Shown piece by piece: positions 51,601 through 61,272 of a DNA stretch of 64,000 bases. The position numbers were made by a program, and so were the translations under genes. The stretch's first letter is position 1, and every line of letters begins with the position of its first letter. This DNA is from Hippophae tibetana. Lineage: Eukaryota > Streptophyta > Magnoliopsida > Rosales > Elaeagnaceae. The notes under the pieces were generated by a model. It saw nothing but the letters and a program-made list of their open reading frames with translations. It ran no database searches and had not been told where the DNA came from. The stretch spans positions 21,969,501 through 22,033,500 of the forward strand of contig CM072803.1 of the NCBI GenBank assembly GCA_037013495.1, read 5' to 3'.

Positions 51601-52058
51601 GATTCATTCTTCTAATAACTTAAACTTTTGGGAGGATTTATTTCCAATAACTTCTAACATATAAGTCTTATGTGTTCATAATCTTGATTCTTGAATAGTG
51701 GAAACTACCCTTACCACCAAACAATTACATAAAAGGGAAGAAAGAGAGAGATAAACCATATTGTGATACTGAGCAATCTTAGCCATGGTGGTACTTTCTC
51801 CACCAGGTATGATAAGAGAAGACACATCCGAAAGCTGCTCTGCCCTCCTTACTTCGATGCCCTTAACTCCCAACCTTCTCAACACTGCCACAAAACACAA
51901 TACCCATTAAGATTAATTCAACCAAACAAAAATCAATATCAAATACATCAACTACAAGCAACAGAGTACCAAAAAGAAAATCAAATCAAATAAATGGACA
52001 TGCCTGCAATATGTTCGTTAAAAGAACCCTGTAAGGCCAAAACACCAACGAGCGCCAT
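42621..52058 (-). CDS. PDX2: Pyridoxal 5'-phosphate synthase glutaminase subunit PDX2, 7 exons
   Basis: PDX2 hydrolyses glutamine and passes ammonia to PDX1, which builds pyridoxal 5'-phosphate in the cytosol. Minus-strand exons are 52004-52058, 51757-51884, 50271-50358, 50055-50128, 44703-44888, 43184-43281 and 42621-42750. Phases join to 759 nt, or 252 residues, close to the roughly 255 of Arabidopsis PDX2. The start [18 protein letters not shown] matches the family N-terminus. The glutaminase triad is visible: nucleophile Cys about 79 in [11 protein letters not shown], and His about 201 with Glu about 203 in [10 protein letters not shown]. The PGGEST loop is at about 45-50. Intron 1 is GC-AG (donor CAG/GCATGT); the others are GT-AG. 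Intron 4 is 5166 bp because of a nested copia element in the same orientation. The C-terminal tail ends PDLPVFQ, as in other plants. No break was found. Confidence 0.95.
45187..45446 (-). repeat. 3' LTR of the PDX2-intron copia element
   Basis: It ends TTCGGTTTAACA on the plus strand, like its partner, and is bounded on the left by GGCTC. The minus-strand polypurine tract AAGGGAGGG (45447-45455) lies directly inside it. Confidence 0.93.
49383..49394 (-). other. Primer binding site of the PDX2-intron copia element
   Basis: The minus strand reads TGGTATCAGAGC, the exact complement of the initiator tRNA-Met 3' end, two bases inside the 5' LTR. Confidence 0.9.
49397..49646 (-). repeat. 5' LTR of the PDX2-intron copia element
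   Basis: It starts TGTTAAGAATTTTATTGTGC and ends TTCGGTTTAACA on the plus strand. It pairs with 45187-45446 and is followed by GGCTC. Confidence 0.93.
50400..50644 (+). mobile_element. TRIM-like mini LTR element in PDX2 intron 2
   Basis: A 5' LTR piece ends TTTTAACA at 50484. A 46-bp interior follows with a decayed Met primer site and TGTGTTCAAACCCAATAACT. A second LTR starts TGTTAAATTTCAAG at 50531 and ends TTCTAACA at 50644. Both LTRs carry the words GTATTRTTGA and TAAATTTTTGGAA. The left end is missing. The tiny interior codes nothing, as in TRIM elements. Confidence 0.6.
51482..51659 (+). mobile_element. Second TRIM-like fragment in PDX2 intron 2
   Basis: A short interior starting TGATATCAAAGATGGAGGTT and holding TATGTTCAAATCTTAGTAAC precedes a 131-bp LTR. 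That LTR starts TGTTAAATTATAAATA at 51529 and ends CTTCTAACA at 51659. It is related to 50400-50644. The 5' LTR is not clearly recognisable. Confidence 0.55.
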
Positions 52059-52599
52059 CTTCGTCAATAACTCACAGGCAAAATAACAGAGAAACAGAGA
52101 AGTGAAAGGTTGAGAGACTTGGGACCTCTCGATTCGTATGGCACTTGTGACTCGTGAGTGTCTACTTTAGCAGCTCATTGAACACCAGGCATCGCTTTTT
52201 ATTACTTTAAATACGTTGCAGAAATTACTAGACCATTTTCAATTTAAAATTTTATTTTGAGTGTAATTTTTACATTATTTTAATGCAAAATTTACATTTT
52301 TATTTATTTCTAATTCTAGAATAACATTAAATATTAAATTAAAACGTATTATTTTAAAAAATAAAATATTTTTATTAATTATTTTTTTATAATTATTATA
52401 TTAAATTAACTCATTAATTATTATTAAATAAATATAAAAATTTATTAATACAAATATTATATTATTATATAAAATAAACCTTACATTATTCAAAACTAGA
52501 TATTATATTTAATTAAAATACACAATTTTGTTATTAATCTTTTGAATTAATATATTTTGAAATAGAATTTGAGTCTCTTTATCATTGATTTATCTATAT
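52059..52599. other. Upstream region and leader of PDX2
   Basis: The minus-strand leader before the ATG is CT-rich (CTCTCAACCTTTCACTTCTC). The rest is AT-rich up to the copia LTR, which therefore sits only about 540 bp from the PDX2 start codon. Confidence 0.5.
52205..52213 (-). promoter_or_regulatory. Candidate TATA box of PDX2
   Basis: The minus strand reads TATTTAAAG about 147 bases upstream of the ATG, a workable but weak TATA-type word at a plausible distance. Confidence 0.3.
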
Positions 52600-53334
52600 T
52601 GTGATAATTAGATGTTTTGTTCGGTGTTAAAATCACTTACTTAATTTAATATTATATATTGTTAATGGATGAAGTATAAAACATGGAAGACATTTAATTA
52701 AGGATGTTATTGGAGCACTAATTTCTTATGTATTTAATATAAAACACTAATTTTTTATGCATTCAATGTGGAGTACTAATTTCTTGTTCATTCAATGTGA
52801 AGTACTAATTTCTTGTTCATTCAATGTGAAGTACTAATTTCTTGTTCATTCAATGTGGATCACTAATTTATTGTCCATTCAATGTAAAGATGAACATGAA
52901 GTCTTTGCTACCACAAGTTATTCAAGGATGTTGTCTATAAATAACTTGTTTCATTTGTGCAAAATATAAGAGCAAATAAATTAAAGAACATACATAAGAA
53001 AGATAATAAAAGTTTTTTGTGAGAGTTATCTTGTGAGTTACTACTTAGAAAGGAAAATTTTGTTCTTTCTTTGTAAGTAATATTTTTCCTATTTTGTGAG
53101 AGAGTTATTTCTCCTATTACAATAGAGATTAGAATTGTTATCTCATTGTAACTAGAGAAAAGTTGTTGAAATCCCTATTTTACAATAGTAAAATCCTCAT
53201 ATATTTGCCCGTGGTTTTTTACCCCAATTTGTTGGGGGGTTTCCACGTAAAATATTTGTGTCCATTTTATATTCATTATTCTCAATTTTTACTTTAGTTA
53301 TGTTTTAGCTTGAACCCGATAATTTTTCCTAACA
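52600..53334 (+). repeat. 5' LTR of the Tork-like element, 735 bp
   Basis: It starts TGTGATAATTAGATG and ends TTTTTCCTAACA. It is 116 bp longer than its partner because of an expanded internal 29-bp repeat (52717-52890). Confidence 0.93.
52717..52890 (+). repeat. Six tandem 29-bp units within the 5' LTR
   Basis: Units of the type ACTAATTTCTTGTTCATT plus CAATGTGAAGT are repeated six times head to tail. Two adjacent units are identical, suggesting a recent expansion step. The partner LTR has two units (57513-57570). Confidence 0.9.
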
Positions 53335-56300
53335 GTGGTATCAAAGCAATTGGTTGAGGGGTGTAAAGCAGATTGTTGTGAACGAGATGTCGACTATGAC
53401 AAAGTTTGATGTTAAGAAGTTCAACGGGAGTAATTTCTCGTTGTGGAAAATGAAAATTAAGGAAAGACAATTTAGCAATCGGAGAAAAGCCCACAAAGAT
53501 CACTGATGACAGCAAGTGGAACGAGATGGACGACAATGCAATTTATCGATCTGCACTTAGCACTAGCCAATGAAGTAATATCTAGTGTGGCAGAAAAGAA
53601 GACTGCAAAGGAGATTTGGGATATTTTAACAAGACTGTACGAGGCCAAGTCACTACACAATAAGATCTTCTTAAAGAGGAGATTGTACACTCTTCGAATG
53701 ACAGAATCCATATCGGTGACCGACCACTTACATCAATGGGTTACACAATAGAGACATTTGAACGTGCAGAGCTTCTATTACAAATTCTACCTGACTCGTA
53801 TGATCAACTCATCATCAACCTGACGAACAATATCTTCACGGACTATCTAGTCTTCGATGAAATTATTGTCATTATTTTGGAAGAAGAAACCAGGCGTAAA
53901 ACACAAGGAAGATAGACAGACAGGTTCACAACAAGCGGAACCTTTGATGATGACGAGAGGAAGATCAACGGAACATGGCCCCATTGGGAGTCAAAATCAT
54001 GGTAGATCAAAATCAAGAAATAAGAAGAATTTCAAGTGCTACAACTGTGGCAAGAAAGGGCATGTCAAGAAGGATTGTTGGTTCAAAAAGAAGAATGGAG
54101 TCCCTAAGTCATCAAATGCTCAAGGGAATGTGGAAAATGCCTCAGATGGTGGTGAAGTTCTATAGAATGAGGCAACAACGACAGTTGGAGGCAGAAAGTA
54201 GTTCGTTGATATATGGTTATTAGACTCAAGAGCAACATAGCACATGACATCTCGAAGAGAATGGTTTCACAAATATGAACCAATCTTAGGAGGTTCTATA
54301 CACATGGGTGATGATTATGCTTTGGAGATCGCTGGTATTGGTACTCTCAAGATAAATATGTTTGATGGTACAATTCGCACTATTCAGAAGGTACGGCACA
54401 TGAAAGGCATGAGGAAGAATTTACTATCTTTGGGTCAAATGGATAGTCTTGGATGCAAGACCCATATTGAAAATGGGCTCATGAAAATTGTCAAAGGCGC
54501 ACTTGTGGTTATGAAGGCAGAAAAGATCGAGACGAATCTATTCATGCTAAAAGGAGAAACACTTGAGGAAGTTGATGTATGTGTCACGTCAATCAATAAA
54601 GGAGAAGAGTCGACAAAGATGTGGCATCTCAAACTAGGTTATATGTCAGAACGAGGTTTGGAGATTCTCTTGACAGAAAGCTACTTCTAGGGCTCATGCA
54701 AATCGTTAAATCTACCTTTCTGTGAGCATTATGTTACAAGTAAGCAACATAGATTGAAGTTTAACAGATCTGATGCCAAGAGTAAATTTATTCTAGACTT
54801 GATTCATTCTGATGTTTGGGAGTCACCATAAATGTCCCTAGGAGGAGCAAAGTATTTTGTGTCTTTAATTGATGATTATTCCAGGAGATGTTGGGTGTAT
54901 CAATCAAGAAGAAGTCATATGTATTTCCGGTATTCAAAGACTTCAAAGCACTCGTGGAACTTGAATCTAGGAAAAAGGTCAAGTGCTTGAGGACAGATAA
55001 TGGAAGAGAGTACACAGACGGCGAGTTTCTTACTTTTTGCAAGCAGAAAGGTATTAAAAAAAAGTTCACAGTCACATACATGCCTCAACAAAATGGAGTG
55101 GCAGAGTGGATGATTAGAACTCTTACAGAAAGGATGAGAGTTATGTTAAGGATTGTAGGTCAATCCATTTCTTTTTGGGCAGAAGCAACCAAAATTGCTT
55201 GTTATGTGATAAATCGATCGCTATCAACAACAATTGATTTAAAGACACTGATAGAGATGTGGACTAGTAAGCCAGCATACTACTTTACTTTACATTCTTT
55301 TGGATGCCATGCGTATGTGATGTATAATTCCCAAGAAAGAACAAAGTTGAATCTGAAATCTAAAAGGTGTATATTCTTGGAGTATGTTGACGGAGTGAAG
55401 GGTATCGCTTGTGGGATCCCACTACTCGTAAGGTTATTGTCAGCAGAGATGTGATCTTTGCAAAAAAATCAACTACTACAAACAGATGGACATGATAACA
55501 CATCGAAAGAAGTTTCAAAGACTACAATAATACAAGTGGAAAATAATCTGGTATAAGAAACTCTAGTTTCTACTGAAGCAACACCAGAGCACGAGGTACA
55601 AGAACCAGTCGAGTCCGAGTCTTCAAAAGTTCGACGGTCAACTTATGAGATATGGTCGCCATCTTGGCATTCATAGTATGTTACGAAGAGTAATGTTGCA
55701 TACTATCTTTTAATGGAAGACACATACACCTCAACTTTCGAAGAAGCTATAAGTAGCTCAGATGTGTCTTTATGAATGACATCAATGCAGGAAGAAATTG
55801 AAGCTCTACACAAGAACAAGACTTAGAAACTGGTACCATTGCCACATAAAAGAAAAGCCATAGGTAAAAAATGGGTCTACAAGATCAAACGGGATAGCAA
55901 TGATAAAATGGAACGGTTTCATGCAAGATTGGTGGTAAAAAGATTCGCTTAGAAAGAAGGTATTGATTTCAATGAGATATTTTACCCAATAGTTCGACTT
56001 ACAACAATCAAAATAGTCTTGGCTATGTGTGCTACATTTGACTTACATCTGGAGAAATTGAATGTAAAAACTGCATTTCTTCATGGAGAACTTGAAGAAG
56101 AAATATATATGCTCCAACCAGAAAGTTTTGCTGAAACAAGAAAGGAGAACTTGGTTTGCATGTTGAAAAAATCTCTATATGGTCTCAAACAGGCACTGAG
56201 GTGTTGGTACAAGAGATCTGATTCCTTCATTATCATCCTTTGATACAATAGACTCAATTTAGACCATTGTATGTACTTCAAAAGGTTTGATGGAGATAAT

Positions 56301-56587
56301 AATTTTATTATCTTGTTGTTATATGTAGATGATATGTTAGTAGCAGGCCCCAACAGAGATCAAATCCAAGAATTGAAGGCACAATTTGCTAGGGAGTTTG
56401 ATATGAAGGACTTAAGACTAGAAAACAAGATTCTAGTGATGCAGATTTACCGAGACAGAAATAACAGGAAGATTTGGCTTTCTTAGAAGAACTATTTCAA
56501 CAAGATCTTGCGACGCTTCAACATGCAAGATAGTAAGCCAATTTCTACCCCACTTCCTATTAATTTCAAGTTATCCTCAAGTATGTG

Positions 56588-56686
56588 TCCTAGCAATGAA
56601 GCAGAGATGAGAGAGATGTATCCTAGCAATGAAGCAGAGATGAGAGAGATGTATCCTAGCAATGAAGCAGAGATGAGAGAGATGTA
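56588..56686 (+). repeat. Three tandem 33-bp units in the copia reverse-transcriptase region
   Basis: The unit contains AGCAATGAAGCAGAGATGAG and AGAGATGTATC and occurs three times in a row without a length change that alters the register between units. It lies in a variable spacer just before the RNase H region of the fossil. Confidence 0.9.
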
Positions 56687-57396
56687 TCGAGTACCGTATG
56701 CATCAACAGTGAGAAGTTTAATGTTTACTATGATATGTACAAGACTAAACATTGCACAAGTAGTGGGAGTAGTTAGTCGATTTATGGCAAACCCTCGAAG
56801 AGAGCATTGGAATACTATGAAGAAGGTTCTAAGATACATCAAAGGAACCTCAAATGTTGCATTATGTTACGGAAGATCAGATCTTATTGTCAGAGGCTAT
56901 GTTGATTCAGATTTTGCAAGGGATCTCAATAAAAGTAAGTCTACTACAAGTTATGTGTTTACACTTACAAGATGAGCTAAATTGTAATCAGTTGTAGCTT
57001 TATCTATAACGGAAGTAGAATACATGGCAGCTACACAAGCTTGCAAGGAAGTAGTTTGGATACAGAGATTATTAGAGGAGCTCGGGCACAAAAATTGTTT
57101 TGTTTTGTGATAGTTAGAGTGCTTTGCACATTGCAAGGAATCCAACTTTTCATTCACGAACAAAGCACATAAGGGATCAGTATCACTTTGTTCGAGAAGT
57201 AGTGGAAAAAGGTAGTGTGGATATGCAAAAAAAATCACACCGACGAGAACCTAGCAGATATTATGACCAAGCCAATCAACACTAACAAGATTAAATGGTG
57301 TAGATCCTTATGTGGTCTAACGAAAACATAATCAAGCATGGATTTGGTAAGTAAGGAAGGATGGAAAGATTACGTAAGTGACTTTAAGTGGGCGAA

Positions 57397-58015
57397 TGTG
57401 ATAATTGGATACCTTGTTTAGTGGTAAAGTCATTTACTTGGTTTAATGTTATATTTTGCTAATGTATGAATTAGGAAACATGGAAGTCATTTAATTAAGG
57501 ATGCTATTGGAGCACTAATTTCTTATGCATTCAATGTGGAGCACTAATTTCTTGTCCATTCAATGTGAAGATGAACATGAAGTCTTTGCTACCACAAGTT
57601 CTTCAAGGATGTTGCCTATAAATAACTTGTTTCATCTATGCAAAATATAAGAGCAAATGAATTAGATAGCATCCATAAGAAAGATAGTAAAAGTTTTTGT
57701 GAGAGTTATCTTGTGAGTTACTACTTAGAAAGGAAAATTTTGTTCCTTCTGTATAAGTAATATTTTTCTTATTTTGTGATAGAGTTATTTCTCCTATTAT
57801 AATAGAGATTAGATTTGTTATCTCATTGTAACTAGAGAAAATGTGTTGAAATCTCTATTTTACAATAATGAAATCCTCCTATACTTATACGTGGTTTTTT
57901 ACCCTAATTTGTTCGGAAGATTTTTCATGTAAAATATTTGTAACCATTTTATTTTCATTATTTTTAATTTTACTTTAGTTGTGTTTTAACTTCAATTCGA
58001 TAATTTTTCCTAACA
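57397..58015 (+). repeat. 3' LTR of the Tork-like element, 619 bp
   Basis: It starts TGTGATAATTGGATACC and ends TTTTTCCTAACA. It holds two 29-bp units at 57513-57570 and is preceded by the purine-rich AAGTGGGCGAA. Confidence 0.93.
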
Positions 58016-58020
58016 TATAT

Positions 58021-60894
58021 TAAATAAAAAAAACTTAAAATAAAGTATTTTCTTTTACCACTATCTCAATTTCTAAAGTTATCACTTCTATCTCTTATTC
58101 AAATGTTGTATAAATGTCAAGTTCATCGACGATTATTATGCATAACATAATAATTGATTGAAAAATGTGAATTAAGTACTTCAAATGCATGTTCTACTTA
58201 TTTTCTACATCATTCTTATTTCAATAGAGGATTTGAAAATGATCTCTCATATTATTAAATTGTTGTTTTACATTGTATTATTTTTTAACTCTATGCTATA
58301 TTTTATATTTTTGAACTTTATATTTATTGATTTTTTGTAACTTTATAATATATTTTTAATTTTATATTAAAAAAATTAATGTTTAAATGTAAATAATCGT
58401 ATAATAATTTTTTTACTAATTTTGAATCATATATTTACTTTTAATTTATTAATAAAAATTAAACAAAATTATTAATTAATAAAAAGAATATAACTTTTTG
58501 ATAAAAATATAATTTTAATAAATTTTAATCAAAGATATATAATTAAGGTAAAATAGATATAAAATAATATTTTTAGTTATAGCATTTTAGCGCAAAAATT
58601 AAAAAAAAATATTGGATCATTTTTTAGTACAAAACTTACATTAAAGAATCTTAGCCTTTGAATCATTGATCGGCATATTCTTAATAAGAAAAAATGAAGA
58701 AGAAGAAATGGTAAATTTTCACCAATTCATATTAAAGAATGTATGAACATAAATGCAATTATATTTTTTACTTTATTCTTTATTTTTTAATAATTATTAA
58801 ACATTAAAAAAATAGATTTAAACACACTTTTAAATTAAAAAACTCCATTTAACCTAATTTTTGTCAAATCATGACCCTATATAATGTTTAAGGAGCCCTT
58901 AATAAATTAGCATTTAAAACAGTGTGTGACAAAATCGAAAACAACCCCATTTAAAGTAAATACCAATGTTCTTTAAAATTAGACCAGCTCTGTTTTTGCT
59001 AGTGTAGCACTTTTATTCTGTATATTTTTTATTCGTCTTTCTTTTATGCGTTATCTTCTTAGTATTTTATTTAAAATAATATTAATTTAATATAATTCAT
59101 TATTTAATTAAAAAATTCATATATATAATGTTATACCTACCAAATTAGATGGATTTTTTTTGTCATTTTAATTAAATAAATAATTTGTTAAAATAAAAAT
59201 AAAAAAAATGAACAAACTGAAAATACATAACCCATCCCAACCTCAAATATTTTTTTTGTTGATAAAATCATACCACCTAAACACAAAATCAATCTTGATA
59301 TAAATATCTTAACTGTCTAAAAATATTAACGGATTGTGATAAATATAAAAGAGTATCTAGGCAAATGAGTGTGTAAAAACAATTATGTTTTGATTCTATT
59401 TTTATATTTTAATATATAGTTTTTATTTTTTAAATTGTTTTTTAAAGCATTTTTTTAAGCTTAAACAGTTTAATATAAAACATATGTACGTAATAACTTT
59501 TATTAATATGCAATTTGTATTTTTAAATAGTTTAAATAAATTTTTTAAGCTTAAACAATTTAAATATAAATTGTATAATATTGACATAAGTTGTTTAGTT
59601 TTCATAACTAGTAATAACTTGCACTACATTCAAGATAATAAAAATTGAGTGAATAAGCTCTCTAATGTATATTTAAAGAAACCAAAATCTATATAAAAAA
59701 AAATAACTATTAACTATTCATGGCAAGAAAAAACAAATATTTCAAGAATAATATTATTTAAAGCATATGTATTAATCACATATAAAAATTATATCAAGTT
59801 CATATATATTTTTTAAATAGATATCACTAATATAACACTTAAAAAATATAAGTAAAAAAGATACTAAAAATAAAATTACAGTGGAACTAAGATATCCAAT
59901 CTCTTTTAAAAGTATGTCTGTATAAGAGTTTCAATATTATAATATTATAATTTCCATAAAATTAGAAAAATAAGTATATAAATTTTATTAAAAATAATAA
60001 CTGAACTGTTGCTATTATATATATATATATATATATTCAATTTTATAAATTTACAATTAAATAAGGTAGTAATGTTTTCATGATAACGATAACAAAAATA
60101 TATAAATACATTATTATTATTGATTATACATGAATATATATAAATATATAAAGGTTTTAAAATGTGATAATGTAAAGCAATTATAAAGAAGACGTATTTG
60201 TATTATGTTAAGGACTATTCTTGTTTATTAAAAAAAAATGTTAAGAAGAATAGAAGATTATAAAAATAAAAATAAGAATGTTAAAAACTATTCTTCCTTT
60301 GCGCAAACTTTACTTTTCCAATTTAATCCTTCATCAAACATTTTTTTCCAAATTCATCCTCATCATACGTTTCATACCTCAATCAAAAATATTCTTCACA
60401 ATTTATCTGTCGTTTTGCAATCTAGGGTTTAAATTCTAAGATAGTTAATCTTGTTGAAGTGATTAATGACTCCGATCACTTCTACATGGGTGTTAATGTG
60501 CTTTCTTTACTTTCTTATAAATTTTGTTTTCTCACGAGGCACTAGAGTTTCATTTCAGATAAAAAATTTGTATATAATTCTATTTATTTGATTAGTAGGA
60601 CATATACACTTATTTACTTGGAATCTTCATCTTTCATAAAGTATTTGTATCTAAATTACATGAATATGATTATTTAAGCACTCTAATTTCTAATTTGATG
60701 TAAATTTATAAAAAAAAGGATCGTAAAGTCTATTATCTTTAAAGAAATTATAGTTTAGACACATATTATATATGATAGAATAAGTCTATTATCGTTACGA
60801 AAATTTGTAAAGGTATTGTACTTATACCGTAACACTTAATAAATAGAAAAATAAAGTATATTTTTTTTTAAAGATAGTGGATTTGTATTATCCT
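58021..60894. other. AT-rich intergenic region right of the Tork-like element
   Basis: No gene-like reading frame with family residues was found. It contains a TA run at 60016-60036 and several T-rich or A-rich tracts. A short polypyrimidine and methionine-led frame near 60238-60432 has no recognisable motif. Confidence 0.5.
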
Positions 60895-60990
60895 TTTTTT
60901 GTTAAAAAAATTGACATATCCAACACTTATATATGTATCCAAAAATTTACAAATCTCAAGATTATAACATAACTGGTAAGACTTGGTGTT
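60895..60990 (-). repeat. Inverted copy of the beta-galactosidase intron repeat
   Basis: On the minus strand it reads TGAGATTTGTAAATTTTTGG, then ATACATATATAAGTGTTGG and ATATGTCAATTTTTTT. This is colinear with 38280-38340 in intron 15. Confidence 0.5.
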
Positions 60991-61175
60991 GTTGTTTACG
61001 AGACATATGGTATTGCCTACTCTCTTTCCATTTTGTTCTTCAGAATATTCATCATGTGTTTTGGGTTAGTAGTTATGTGTGCAAACTATGTTGGTAGTAC
61101 TAGTTTAGATGTCTGAAAATCTTGCTAAAGAATACTAATTTGTCTTTCATTGATGATTTCTTTTTCTTCGATCAG

Positions 61176-61272
61176 AATGTAGTGCATCGAGGTATCAAAT
61201 ATGAAAATCTTTTGGTAACTCGAAATGATAATATGAAGATTGCAAATTTTAGTGTTAGTTAGGTTTTTGAGG
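61176..61272 (+). pseudogene. Exon fossil of a GRIK/SnAK-type protein kinase
   Basis: After an AG acceptor-like CGATCAG the frame reads NVVHRGIKYENLLVTRNDN and MKIANFSVS, then a stop, then VFE. This matches the catalytic-loop and activation-start region of SnRK1-activating kinases (remembered form HGDIKPDNLLV and KIGDFSVSQVFE). The catalytic Asp of HRD/HGD is Gly here, Asp of DFS is Asn, and a stop follows. No flanking kinase subdomains were found, so it is a dead exon-sized relic. Other kinase families cannot be excluded, though FSVS-VFE favours GRIK. Confidence 0.6.

Larger units (their letters stand above)
52600..58015 (+). mobile_element. Ty1/copia (Tnt1/Tork-like) LTR retrotransposon fossil with both LTRs
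   Basis: The LTRs at 52600-53334 and 57397-58015 and a 5-bp target duplication TATAT (52595-52599 and 58016-58020) define it. The primer site TGGTATCAAAGC follows the 5' LTR. Interior parts run in copia order: gag (about 53390-54160, with CYNCGKKGHVKKDC), protease (about 54190-54400), integrase (about 54700-55300), RT (about 55790-56480, with LLLYVDDMLVAG) and RNase H (about 56700-57300). The element is broken, with several breaks. Motif style resembles the Tnt1/Tork lineage. It ends about 540 bp upstream of the PDX2 start. Confidence 0.94.

Noticed and set aside
52001-52003. A possible GT donor a few bases into PDX2 intron 1 (in GCATGTCC)
   Set aside because: Using it would shift the frame after HIA and destroy the conserved VLRRLG sequence of exon 2.
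60238-60432. A 64-codon frame rich in Lys, Asn and Phe
   Set aside because: No motif or homology was recognised. The composition is that of AT-rich noncoding DNA.
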